Shown here piece after piece: positions 12,501 to 34,599 of a stretch of DNA of 64,000 nucleotides. A program made the position numbers and the translations under genes. The stretch's first letter is position 1, and every line of letters starts with the position of its first letter. A model generated the notes under the pieces. That model was not told where the DNA came from and ran no database searches. It saw nothing but the letters and a program-made list of their open reading frames with translations. This stretch comes from Dryobates pubescens (taxonomy: Eukaryota; Chordata; Aves; Piciformes; Picidae): contig NC_071627.1 of assembly GCF_014839835.1 (NCBI RefSeq), positions 5,209,001-5,273,000 of the forward strand, read 5' to 3'.

Positions 12501-13833
12501 CCTGAGCCAGGCTTTGGTGTGCTCCAAGCTATGGAGTCTCAGGGGAATGGTGATGAGACCTCACTGGGATGTTGGTCACCAAGCCCTGGCACAATTCAGA
12601 CCCTCCCTCATTCCCTAGGTCCCAGACACAGCTACCACGAGGGTTGGGAGCTGCTGCTCAAGTGTCCTTCAGGTGCTGGGGCAGGCAGGGCAGAGGGGAG
12701 GTGCTTTGGGCTGGAGGCAGCTGGTGGAACCTCAGCCCAGCAGCCCATGGGTCACTGCTGTGGCCAAGAGAGACCCCAACCCCAGCACACAGCACCCTCA
12801 GCAGCACTGACAGACACCCAGCAGCACCCAGCACCCCCAGCAGCACTGACAGACACCCCCAGAAGCACCCAACACCCCCAGAAGCACCCAGCACCCCCAG
12901 CGGCACCCAGCACCCCCAGCAGCACCCAGCACCCCCAGCAGCACTGACAGACACCCAGCAGCACCCAGCACCCCCAGCAGCACCCAGCACCCCCAGCAGC
13001 ACCCAGCACCCCCAGCAGCACTGACAGACACCCAGCAGCACCCAGCACCCCCAGCAGCACCCAGCACCCCCAGCAGCACTGACAGACACCCAGCAGCACC
13101 CAGCACCCCCAGCAGCACTGACAGACACCCCCAGAAGCACCCAACACCCCCAGAAGCACCCAGCACCCCCAGCGGCACCCAGCACCCCCAGCAGCACTGA
13201 CAGACACCCCCAGCAGCACCCAGCACCCCCAGCAGCACTGACAGACACCCAGCAGCACTGACAGACACCCAGCAGCACCCAGCACCCCCAGCAGCACCCA
13301 GCACCCCCAGCAGCACTGACAGACACCCAGCAGCACCCAGCACCCCCAGCGGCACTGACAGACACCCAGCAGCACCCAGCACCCCCAGCAGCACCCAGCA
13401 CCCCCAGCAGCACTGACAGACACCCAGCAGCACCCAGCACCCCCAGCAGAACCCAGCACCCCCAGCAGCACTGACAGACACCCAGCAGCACCCAGCACCC
13501 CCAGCAGCACTGACAGACACCCAGCAGCACCCAGCACCCCCAGCAGCACTGACAGACACCCAGCAGCACCCAGCACCCCCAGCAGAACCCAGCACCCCCA
13601 GCGGCACTGACAGACACCCAGCAGCACCCAGCACCCCCAGCAGCACCCAGCACCCCCAGCGGCACTGACAGACACCCAGCAGCACCCAGCACCCCCAGCA
13701 GCACTGACAGACACCCAGCAGCACCCAGCACCCCCAGCAGCACCCAGCACCCCCAGCAGCATTTCACCCCCATCCTTCCTCCCCCCCACAGGAGCCCAGC
13801 GCCGCGGTGCAGGACCGAGGAGCAACTGTGTGA
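3526..13833 (+). CDS. RELL2: RELL2, RELT-like protein 2 (6 coding exons)
   Basis: Small single-pass membrane protein of the RELT family (RELT, RELL1, RELL2), which lacks the TNF-receptor cysteine repeats in its RELL members and binds the kinases OSR1/SPAK. Coding exons read here: 3526-3733, 6361-6426, 6504-6570, 7356-7544, 11364-11883 and 13792-13833, all with GT/AG borders and matching phases, giving about 363 aa (human 303). Residues about 18-40 form the membrane helix, followed by the family-specific [12 protein letters not shown]. Exons 2-3 carry [20 protein letters not shown] and LKEMLGD, exon 4 a His-rich HHHTVHLGS and [20 protein letters not shown], and the exon 4/5 junction the RFRVTHI motif (OSR1/SPAK-binding type). 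Exon 5 is longer and more GC-rich than in mammals. The start Met follows an acceptor at 3519, so a 5' UTR exon lies upstream. The last 14-codon exon is the weakest part. The first five exons are secure. Confidence 0.93.
3985..4332 (+). mobile_element. CR1 LINE 3' fragment in RELL2 intron 1
   Basis: Sense-strand CR1 from the gggagggactt block to the terminal ttctgtgattctatga. Confidence 0.9.
4418..5096 (+). mobile_element. Two fused CR1 LINE fragments in RELL2 intron 1
   Basis: 4418-4588 is a CR1 internal piece cut off at gtgaggtgtccctgcc. At 4589 a second CR1 begins further upstream in the element (gtccacttctggagcctctg) and runs to its own end at tctcttattctatga. The join suggests a nested insertion or CR1-CR1 recombination. 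Confidence 0.85.
5097..6360. other. RELL2 intron 1, unannotated part
   Basis: No exon, repeat array or clear transposon recognised up to the exon 2 acceptor at 6360. Open frames on both strands have no family features. Confidence 0.45.
6600..7230 (+). mobile_element. Two CR1 LINE 3' fragments in RELL2 intron 3
   Basis: A short decayed piece (6600-6722, ending cccaaaccattctgtga) and a longer one (about 6828-7230, ending ccatgattctatga) lie between exons 3 and 4, both in sense. Confidence 0.85.
7545..8511. other. RELL2 intron 4, unannotated part
   Basis: No exon or repeat family recognised between the exon 4 donor and the next CR1. Confidence 0.45.
8512..8738 (+). mobile_element. CR1 LINE 3' fragment in RELL2 intron 4
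   Basis: Contains the ggccagggaggtggt and ggaggtgtttaagcccaggc blocks and ends ctgattctatgattctga; preceded by a short duplication of gggaggtgaact. Confidence 0.88.
8739..9559. other. RELL2 intron 4, unannotated part
   Basis: Lower-GC stretch without exon or repeat that I recognise. Confidence 0.45.
9560..10200 (-). mobile_element. CR1 LINE fragment split by about 295 bp of other DNA
   Basis: 9560-9689 and about 9983-10200 match contiguous CR1 sequence in an intact copy elsewhere in the window (30230-30470). The roughly 295 bp between them is not CR1 and looks inserted. Confidence 0.75.
10385..11232 (+). mobile_element. CR1 LINE fragment in RELL2 intron 4, with doubled 3' end
   Basis: Runs from the gtccaagtgccaggtgctgc block to the CR1 end. 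The terminal segment gatcctatgattctat occurs twice (about 11177 and 11214), a local duplication of the tail. Confidence 0.87.
11259..11283. repeat. (ATC)n microsatellite
   Basis: About eight ATC units 80 bp before the RELL2 exon 5 acceptor. Confidence 0.9.
12195..12425 (+). mobile_element. CR1 LINE internal fragment in RELL2 intron 5
   Basis: Carries the aaggacttggggctgctggg and ggattctgcccctctgct blocks found in other CR1 copies of the window (reverse complement at about 26370-26520). Confidence 0.75.
12785..13765. repeat. 15/16-bp minisatellite in RELL2 intron 5
   Basis: Interleaved units cagcacccagcaccc and cagcactgacagacac, roughly 60 copies, ending about 25 bp before the acceptor of the proposed last RELL2 exon. 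Its long minus-strand open frames are repeat artefacts. Confidence 0.92.
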
Positions 13834-14790
13834 TGTGAGTGCTTGTCCCCAGCCCCCGGGGTGACAACCAGGGTGGGAGGGGGAGGCACCGGGCGCTCCA
13901 GCAGGCTCCTGCCCGGGCAGCTCCTCCTGCCCGGGCGGCTCAGTGCCACCTGCGGGCAACCCCGGGGCCAGGCCAGCTCGGCTGTGGCCGGTGGGGGACA
14001 GCAGGGCCGTGGGGACCAGCCCCATCCTGCTCCTCTCCTTGCAGCTCCTCTCCGTTCCCGGCTGGAGCGTCGGGCAGGAGGCGAACGGCCCCCGGCCCCC
14101 CGACACCGGACTCGGGGTGGGGGCTGTGCCAAGGGGGGGGGTGGGGGCCTGTGGGGGCAGCCGGCCCCCGGGGGGGGGGGGCAGCTACGTGCTTGGCATG
14201 GCCAGAGCGAGGCGCCAGGGGCACCACAGCGCGGCCCGGCCAGACCTCATCCCATGGGCGATAGGTGCCCGACCCCCACCCACCGCACCCGCCCCGCAGC
14301 CGCGGCAGGGGCACGGCACCCTCGGGCCTGGCACGGGCAGGACAGCAGCCGGTGCCCACCCTGCTGCCCGCAGCCCCCTCCCGGCGCTGGGATGCACCGC
14401 AAGGGAGCTGCAGCGAGGGGCAGGGATGGGGGGCAGCAGCTTGAGCCCCTCCCCGGGGCTGGGGGAGGCTGGGCAGCACCCCGTCACTTTGCTCCCTCCC
14501 CCCGAGCCCACCCGGCACATTCACCGCAGAGCACAGCCCCCCGCCCCGGGCACCCCTGCCACGCAGCGCGGGCACAGGCACAAACCCTGCACCGGCGAGG
14601 GCCCCGGCGGGCCCCTGGGGGCGATGCTGGCGGAGAGAAGAGCTTCCAGCCCCCGGCCCCGGGGCACAGGAGGGGCCGGGGCCCGGGGGCAGGTTGGCAA
14701 GCCCAGCCCCGGTGCCCGCGGGGAGCGGTGGTGTGGCACTGCACTGTACATAGACGAGCTACAAACATTAAAGCTGCTGAACCCCTGGGC
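13834..14790 (+). other. RELL2: RELL2 3' UTR with ATTAAA poly(A) signal
   Basis: GC-rich sequence from the proposed RELL2 stop to an ATTAAA hexamer at 14768-14773; cleavage is expected about 15-25 bases later. A GTGAGT directly after the stop (13835) could be a donor, so the 3' UTR may be spliced, for instance to the acceptor-like ctccttgcag at about 14044. No other gene is seen in this interval. Confidence 0.5.
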
Positions 14791-14799
14791 ACGGCCAGG

Positions 14800-16731
14800 T
14801 GGGTTTATTGGGGCACAGCCCCGGGGGCAGGGGAGGCTGGCAGGGCCCTGGGGCACAGCCCCCACACCGCCAGGGGGCAGGGGGGGACTGGGTGGTGAGC
14901 AGGCAATGCCAGGCAGCTGGGTGAAGGGGGGCACAGCCACGGCACTCAGCACCCCAGGGTGCATGGGGGATGCCAGGCAGGCAGGTGGGTGAAGGGGGGC
15001 ACAGCCATGGCACTCAGCACCCCAGGGTGCATGGGGGATGCCAGGCAGGCGGCTGGGTGAAGGGGGGCACAGCCATGGCACTCAGCACCCCAGGGTGCAT
15101 GGAGGATGCCAGGCAGCTGGGTGAAGGGGGGCACAGCCATGGCACTCAGCACCCCAGGGTGCATGGAGGATGCCAGGCAGCTGGGTGAAGGGGGGCACAG
15201 CCATGGCACTCAGCACCCCAGGGTGCATGGATGATGCCAGGCAGCTGGGTGAAGGGGGGCACAGCCATGGCACTCAGCACCCCAGGGTGCATGGGGGATG
15301 CCAGGCAGGCAGGTGGGTGAAGGGGGGCACAGCCATGGCACTCAGCACCCCAGGGTGCATGGATGATGCCAGGCAGCTGGGTGAAGGGGGGCACAGCCAT
15401 GGCACTCAGCACCCCAGGGTGCATGGGGGATGCCAAGCAGCTGGGTGAAGGGGGGCACAGCCATGGCACTCAGCACCCCAGGGTGCATGGGGAATGCCAG
15501 GCAGGTGGCTGGGTGAGGGGGGCACAGCCATGGCACTCAGCACCCCAGGGTGCATGGGGGATGCCAGTCAGGTGGCTGGGTGAGGGGGGGCACAGCCATG
15601 GCACTCAGCACCCCAGGGTGCATGGGGGATGCCAGGCAGGCAGGTGGGTGAAGGGGGGCACAGCCATGGCACTCAGCACCCCAGGGTGCATGGGGGATGC
15701 CAGGCAGCTGGGTGAAGGGGGGCACAGCCATGGCACTCAGCACCCCAGGGTGCATGGGGGATGCCAGGCAGCTGGGTGAAGGGGGGCACAGCCATGGCAC
15801 TCAGCACCCCAGGGTGCATGGGGGAATGCTAGGCAGATGGGTGAGGGGGGGCACAGCCATGGCACTCAGCACCCCAGGGTGCATGGGGGATGCCAGGCAG
15901 GCAGGTGGGTGAAGGGGGGCACAGCCATGGCACTCAGCACCCCAGGGTGCATGGATGATGCCAGGCAGCTGGGTGAAGGGGGGCACAGCCATGGCACTCA
16001 GCACCCCAGGGTGCATGGGGGATGCCAAGCAGCTGGGTGAAGGGGGGCACAGCCATGGCACTCAGCACCCCAGGGTGCATGGGGGATGCCAAGCAGGCGG
16101 CTGGGTGAGGGGGGGCACAGCCATGGCACTCAGCACCCCAGGGTGCATGGGGGATGCCAGGCAGCTGGGTGAAGGGCGCACAGCCATGGCACTCAGCACC
16201 CCAGGGTGCATGGGGGATGCCAGGCAGGTGGCTGGGTGAGGGGGGCACAGCCATGGCACTCAGCACCCCAGGGTGCATGGGGGATGCCAGGCAGGTGGCT
16301 GGGTGAGGGGGGCACAGCCATGGCACTCAGCACCCCAGGGTGCATGGGGGATGCCAGGCAGGTGGCTGGGTGAGGGGGGCACAGCCATGGCACTCAGCAC
16401 CCCAGGGTGCATGGAGGATGCCAGGCAGGCGGCTGGGTGAGGGGGGGCACAGCCATGGCACTCAGCACCCCAGGGTGCATGGGGGATGCCAGGCAGGTGG
16501 CTGGGTGAGGGGGGCACAGCCATGGCACTCAGCACCCCAGGATAAAGGCTGCTAGGATGCCCTGCTGGGGCCTCCAGGGACAGAAGCAGTGCTGGGCAGG
16601 ATGTGGCCCTCCATGAGACCAGCTCGGGGCCCCGGGGCAGCACCAGTCCCTGCTGCTGGCACAGCAGCCATGGGGGCTGGCTTGGGTGAAGGTTTCTGGT
16701 GGGCAGTGCCCCGTGGGGGGCACCCAGAGGA
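14800..16731 (-). other. FCHSD1: FCHSD1 3' UTR, mostly minisatellite
   Basis: From the FCHSD1 stop (16732-16734) the minus strand runs through a 25-copy minisatellite to AATAAA (TTTATT on + at 14804-14809). No better signal is seen closer to the stop. The hexamer is about 35 bp from the RELL2 ATTAAA on the other strand, so the two mature 3' ends should touch or overlap at about 14780-14795. Confidence 0.6.
14898..16541. repeat. Minisatellite of 59-73 bp units, 25 copies, in FCHSD1 3' UTR
   Basis: Each unit contains gggcacagccatggcactca and ccccagggtgcatggggga, with a variable gccaggcagg/ctgggtga segment that accounts for the length range. Twenty-five copies of the gcactcag core were counted. 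Confidence 0.95.
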
Positions 16732-28669
<11,938 letters not shown>

Positions 28670-29000
28670 TGCTGCGCTGCTCTTGACCCCTGATCCCCGC
28701 TCCCGGTGTCTGCTACCTAGCGTGAGCGGCCCCGGAACTACCGGAACCGGCTCCGCCCCGTCCCGGGGACACGCCCCCCAGCCCGGCCCTCGCCCCAGCC
28801 AATCCCCGCCCCTTTCCGGGGACACGCCCCCCGTTCGCCCGACCCTCTCCCCAGCCAATCCCCGCCCCGGAACGCACACACCACCACCCCTCCCCTCGCC
28901 CTTCCCCAGCCAATCCCCGCCCCACTGCGGGAAGCCCTGCCCATGGCTCCAGCCAATCCCCGCCCATGGCTCCAGCCACTCCCCGCCCCCTGCCTTGACT
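28670..29000 (-). promoter_or_regulatory. FCHSD1 promoter with four CCAAT + GC-box modules
   Basis: Just upstream of the FCHSD1 start codon is a CpG-rich block in which agCCAATccccgccc recurs four times: CCAAT at 28799-28803, 28855-28859, 28910-28914 and 28953-28957, each directly followed by a GC box. A decayed fifth copy (ccagccactccccgcccc) begins near 28973. On the gene strand these read GGGGCGGGGATTGGCT, the usual NF-Y plus Sp1 arrangement of TATA-less promoters. Confidence 0.65.
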
Positions 29001-29084
29001 CACTTGCTCCACCTAGTGGCTTGGTGGTGCGCCCCTGGCCGGTGCGGTGGGACGGGGGCATGGACGTGGGGCTACGGGGACGGT

Positions 29085-29595
29085 AGGGGAGTTGGGGACA
29101 CCAGGACCTATGGAGGTGGGGGACAGAGACAGGGGGACACGGTGAGATAGGAGGGTAGGGAGAGGACACAGTGACACAGGGAGCTGGGGAAGCAGGGACG
29201 TGGGGAGGCAAGAGCAATGGCACATAGGGACATGGGGACACAGGGAAATGGGGCATGGGGACACGGGGACACATGTAGATAGGAGGATAAGGGATAGCAG
29301 GACATGGGGACATGAGGAGGTGGGGACATGGGGACACAGGGATATGGGGAGGCAGAGGGACAAGGGCCTAGGGAAATGGTGACACAAGGACACGAGATGA
29401 GGACACGGGTACATGGGGACATGGGGACACAGGGAGATAGGAGGATAGGGTCAGGAGGGCGCAGGGACATGGGGAGTCAGGGACATGGCGACATAGGGAG
29501 ATGGGGACACAGGGAAATGGGGACACAGGGACATGGAGACACAGGGAGACAGGAGAACAGGGACATGGGGACATGGGAAATGGGGTGAGGGGGAC
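29085..29595. repeat. Degenerate ggacacagggacatgggga tandem repeat
   Basis: Irregular 6-20 bp units of gggacaca/gggacatg in intergenic DNA upstream of FCHSD1. Confidence 0.85.
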
Positions 29596-29689
29596 CACTG
29601 GGGCCCCTGTCATTGGGCAGGAGGACATGGGAAGATGGGATTGCTGGGGGGACGCCAGGAGCACTGAGGACCAAGTCCTTGTGCGTGAA

Positions 29690-30470
29690 TCATAGAGTCA
29701 TGGAATGACAGAAGTGTCAGGGCTGGAAGGGACCTCAAGGCTCAGCCAGTGCCAACCCCCTGCCATGGGCAGGGACACCTCACACTGCAGCAGGTTGCTC
29801 ACAGCCACCTCCAGCCTGGCTGCAAACACCTCCAGGCAGGAGGCTGCCACCACCTCCCTGGGCAGCCTGTGCCAGGCTCTCACCACCCTCATGGGGAACA
29901 ACTTCTTCCTCACATCCAATCTCAATCTCCCCACTTCTACTTCTGCTCCATCCCCCCCAGTCCTATCCCTCCCTGACACCCTCCAAAGTCCCTCCCCAGC
30001 TTTCTTGGAGCCCCCTGCAGATCCTGCAAGGCCACAAGAAGGTCTCCCTGGAGCCTTCTCCTCTCCAGCCTGCACAATCCCAACTCTCTCAGTCTGTCTC
30101 CAGAGCAGAGCAGCTCCAGCCCTCTGCTCATCCTCTTGGCCCTTCTCTGGACACCTTCCAGCACCTCCAGACCCTTCCTGGCACAGAGGCTCCAGACCTG
30201 GCCCCAGAGCTGCAGCTGTGGTCTCAGCAGAGTGGAGCAGAGAGGCAGAATCCCCTCCCTCCCCTGCTGGCCACACTTCTCTTGCTGCAGCCCAGGCTCT
30301 GCTTGGCTCTCTGGGCTGCAAGTGCTCCCTGCTGGCTCCTGCTGAGCTTCTCCTCCCCCAGCACCCCTAAGGCCTTTCCTCCAGGGCTGCTCTCAAGCCA
30401 GTCCCTGCCCAGCCTGTATCAGTGCCTGGCATTGCCCTGAGCCAGCTGCAGGACCTTGCCCTTGGTAGAC
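29690..30470 (-). mobile_element. CR1 LINE fragment, intergenic
   Basis: Long fragment from the reversed 3' tail (atcatagagtcatggaatga) to the ggaccttgcccttggt block. It serves as a reference for the split copy at 9560-10200. Confidence 0.9.
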
Positions 30471-30815
30471 ACACAGGACACTTGTCTAGGGACACAGTGA
30501 CACGTGGGGTGCCAGGACATTGGTTCTAGGGCACAGGGACACCTGGGGTCCCACACCACGTGGAGGACACAGAGCCATAAGGCTCTGCCATAGGGACATG
30601 ATGTGGCATTTGGTGAGGGACACCTGGAACCATAAGGGCTCTGCAGTCATCCCTTGTACCATCTGTCCCCCAGTCCCCCTCCCAGCCCCTTTGGCTCTGA
30701 TTTTCTCTGCCTATGCTTCCTTGAGAGCCTGTGGCTGTCCCCACTGTCTCTTTTGTCCCCTTCTGTCTCTTTTTGGGGTGAGCTGCACATGCCCTGGCTC
30801 CCCTGATGGGTCTGG
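30471..30815. other. No recognised feature
   Basis: Intergenic sequence between a CR1 and the large array; some gggacac-type remnants at its left end. Confidence 0.4.
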
Positions 30816-30819
30816 ATGG

Positions 30820-33800
30820 AGGAGGCTCTGCTGGGGCTGTCACAGGGTCAGTGTTGGAGCTGTCACCAGGTCTGTGCTGGGGCTGTCACAGGGTCTGGGC
30901 TGGGGCTGTCACCAGGTCTGTGCTGGGGCTGTCACCAGGTCTGGGCTGGGGCTGTCACCAGGTCTGTGCTGGGGCTGTCACCAGGTCTGGGCTGGGGCTG
31001 TCACAGGGTCTGGGCTGGGGCTGTCACCAGGTCTGTGCTGGGGCTGTCACAGGGTCTGGGCTGGGGTTGTCACTGGTCTGTGCTGGGGCTGTCACAGGGT
31101 CTGTGCTGGGGCTGTCACAGGGTCTGTGCTGGGGCTGTCACCAGGTCTGTGCTGGGGCTGTCACTGGTCTGTGCTGGGGCTGTCACCAGGTCTGTGCTGG
31201 GGCTGTCACAGGGTCTGGGCTGGGGCTGTCACAGGGTCTGTGCTGGGGCTGTCACAGGGTCTGGGCTGGGGCTGTCACAGGGTCTGTGCTGGGGCTGTCA
31301 CCAGGTCTGGGCTGGGGCTGTAAGAGGGTCTGTGCTGGGGCTGTCACAGGGTCTGGGTTGGGGCTGTCACAGGGTCTGTGTTGGAGCTGTCACCAGGTCT
31401 GGGCTGGGGCTGTCACCAGGTCTGGGCTGGGGCTGTCACAGGGTCTGGGCTGGGGCTGTCACAGGGTCTGTGCTGGGGCTGTCACCAGGTCTGGGCTGGG
31501 GCTGTCACTGGGCTGGGCTGGGGCTGTCATTGGTCTGGGCTGGGGCTGTCACCAGGTCTGTGCTGGGGCTGTCACTGGTCTGGGCTGGGGCTGTCACCAG
31601 GTCTGGGCTGGGGCTGTCATTGGTCTGGGCTGGGGCTGTCACCAGGTCTGTGCTGGGGCTGTCACTGGTCTGGGCTGGGGCTGTCACCAGGTCTGGGCTG
31701 GGGCTGTCACCAGGTCTGGGCTGGGGCTGTCACAGGGTCTGTGCTGGGGCTGTCACCAGGTCTGGGCTGGGGCTGTCACAGGGTCTGGGCTGGAGCTGTC
31801 ACAGGGTCTGGGCTAGGGCTGTCACTGGTCTGGGCTGGGGCTGTCACCAGATCTGTGCTGGGGCTGTCACCAGGTCTGGGCTGGGGCTGTCACAGGGTCT
31901 GGGCTGGAGCTGTCACAGGGTCTGGGCTGGGGCTGTCACTGGTCTGGGCTGGGGCTGTCACAGGGTCTGTGCTGGGGCTGTCACCAGGTCTGGGCTGGGG
32001 CTGTCACCAGGTCTGTGCTGGGGCTGTCACCAGGTCTGGGCTGGGGCTGTCACCAGGTCTGTGCTGGGGCTGTCACAGGGTCTGTGCTGGGGCTGTCACC
32101 AGGTCTGGGCTGGGGCTGTCACCAGGTCTGTGCTGGGGCTGTCACCAGGTCTGGGCTGGGGCTGTCACAGGGTCTGGGCTGGGGCTGTCACTGGTCTGTG
32201 CTGGGGCTGTCACCAGGTCTGGGCTGGGGCTGTCACAGGGTCTGTGCTGGGGCTGTCACCAGGTCTGGGCTGGGGCTGTCACCAGGTCTGTGCTGGGGCT
32301 GTCACCAGGTCTGGGCTGGGGCTGTCACAGGGTCTGGGCTGGGGCTGTCACCAGGTCTGTGCTGGGGCTGTCACCAGGTCTGGGCTGGGGCTGTCACAGG
32401 GTCTGGGCTGGGGCAGTCACTGGTCTGTGCTGGGGCTGTCACCAGGTCTGGGCTGGGGCTGTCACAGGGTCTGTGCTGGGGCTGTCACCAGGTCTGGGCT
32501 GGGGCTGTCACCAGGTCTGTGCTGGGGCTGTCACCAGGTCTGGGCTGGGGCTGTCACAGGGTCTGGGCTGGGGCTGTCACCAGGTCTGTGCTGGGGCTGT
32601 CACCAGGTCTGGGCTGGGGCTGTCACTGGTCTGTGCTGGGGCTGTCACCAGGTCTGGGCTGGGGCTGTCACCAGGTCTGGGCTGGGGCTGTCACAGGGTC
32701 TGGGCTGGGGCTGTCACCAGGTCTGTGCTGGGGCTGTCACTGGGCTGGGCTGGGGCTGTCACCAGGTCTGGGCTGGGGCTGTCACCAGGTCTGGGCTGGG
32801 GCTGTCACAGGGTCTGGGCTGGGGCTGTCACAGGGTCTGGGCTGGGGCTGTCACAGGGTCTGTGCTGGGGCTGTCACCAGGTCTGTGCTGGGGCTGTCAC
32901 TGGTCTGGGCTGGGGCTGTCACCAGGTCTGGGCTGGGGCTGTCACCAGGTCTGTGCTGGGGCTGTCACCAGGTCTGGGCTGGGGCTGTCACCAGGTCTGT
33001 GCTGGGGCTGTCACTGGTCTGGGCTGGGGCTGTCACAGGGTCTGGGCTGGGGCTGTCACCAGGTCTGTGCTGGGGCTGTCACCAGGTCTGGGCTGGGGCT
33101 GTCACAGGGTCTAGGCTGGGGCTGTCACCAGGTCTGTGCTGGGGCTGTCACCAGGTCTGGGCTGGGGCTGTCACAGGGTCTGGGCTGGGGCTGTCACAGG
33201 GTCTGGGCTGGGGCTGTCACTGGTCTGGGCTGGGGCTGTCACCAGGTCTGGGCTGGGGCTGTCACAGGGTCTGGGCTGGGGCTGTCACAGGGTCTGGGCT
33301 GGGGCTGTCACTGGTCTGTGCTGGGGCTGTCACCAGGTCTGTGCTGGGGCTGTCACCAGGTCTGGGCTGGGGCTGTCACCAGGTCTGGGCTGGGGCTGTC
33401 ACCAGGTCTGGGCTGGGGCTGTCACAGGGTCTGAAGTGTGGCTGTCACCAGGTCTGGGCTGGGGCTGTCACTGGTCTGGGCTGGGGCTGTCACCAGGTCT
33501 GTGCTGGGGCTGTCACTGGTCTGGGCTGGGGCTGTCACCAGGTCTGTGCTGGGGCTGTCACCAGGTCTGGGCTGGGGCTGTCACAGGGTCTGGGCTGGGG
33601 CTGTCACCAGGTCTGTGCTGGGGCTGTCACCAGGTCTGGGCTGGGGCTGTCACAGGGTCTGGGCTGGGGCTGCCACTGGTCTGTGCTGGGGCTGTCACCA
33701 GGTCTGGGCTGGGGCTGTCACAGGGTCTGAAGTGTGGCTGTCACCAGGTCTGGGCTGGGGCTGTCACTGGGCTGGGCTGGGGCTGTCACTGGTCTGGGCT

Positions 33801-34310
33801 GGGGCTGTCACCAGGTCTGGGCTGGGGCTGTCACAGGGTCTGTGCTGGGGCTGTCACCAGGTCTGGGCTGGGGCTGTCACTGGTCTGGGCTGGGGCTGTC
33901 ACCAGGTCTGGGCTGGGGCTGTCACCAGGTCTGTGCTGGGGCTGTCACAGGGTCTGGGCTGGGGCTGTCACTGGGCTGGGCTGGGGCTGTCACCAGGTCT
34001 GGGCTGGGGCTGTCACAGGGTCTGGGCTGGGGCTGCCACTGGTCTGTGCTGGGGCTGTCACAGGGTCTGAAGTGTGGCTGTCACCAGGTCTGGGCTGGGG
34101 CTGTCACTGGGCTGGGCTGGGGCTGTAACAGGGTCTGGGCTGGGGCTGTCACCAGGTCTGGGCTGGGGCTGTCACAGGGTCTGGGCTGGGGCTGTCACTG
34201 GTCTGGGCTGGGGCTGTCACCAGGTCTGTGCTGGGGCTGTCACTGGTCTGTGCTGGGGCTGTCACAGGGTCTGAAGTGTAGCTGTCACCAGATCTGGGCT
34301 GGGGTTGTCA
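30820..34310. repeat. 3.5-kb minisatellite of 22/23-bp units, about 150 copies
   Basis: Three main unit types: ctgtcaccaggtctgggctg + ggg, ctgtcacagggtctgtgctg + ggg, and the 22-bp ctgtcactggtctgggctgg + gg. No stop codon is built into the main units, so all three forward frames stay open for hundreds of codons. Lies between FCHSD1 and the PAR-like GPCR. Confidence 0.97.
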
Positions 34311-34599
34311 CTGTTCTGCTGTTCTCTGCTGCAGGTGGGAGCCAGAAAAGTGGCCTAGAAGCCACTCAGCACCCTCTTGGGTGTCAGGAAGGGGACAGCA
34401 GAGAGGGACAATGCAGGGTGGCCCCATCTCTAGGGTCACATTGGCTTGCCAGCCCCTCCAAGGTGATGCATCCCTGCTGAGGTTCCAAAGCCTCTGGCAC
34501 TGTGTCCCACAGCAGCCTCCTGGAGAATCTGGCTGCTTGTGGCTTGGAATGGTGGAGGCTTCCCTGGGTTAAGAACTGGCTGGTGGCCAGGCCCAGAGA
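34311..34599. other. No recognised feature
   Basis: Short unique-looking stretch between the array and a CR1. Confidence 0.4.

Noticed and set aside
12658-14106. 482-codon Cys/Gly-rich minus-strand frame
   Set aside because: Shadow of the CAGCACCC minisatellite in RELL2 intron 5.
30816-33434. 872-codon forward open frame and its sister frames
   Set aside because: All three forward frames of the 22/23-bp array are open and translate to the same GLCWGCHQ-type repeat; no start context, splice signals or family resemblance.
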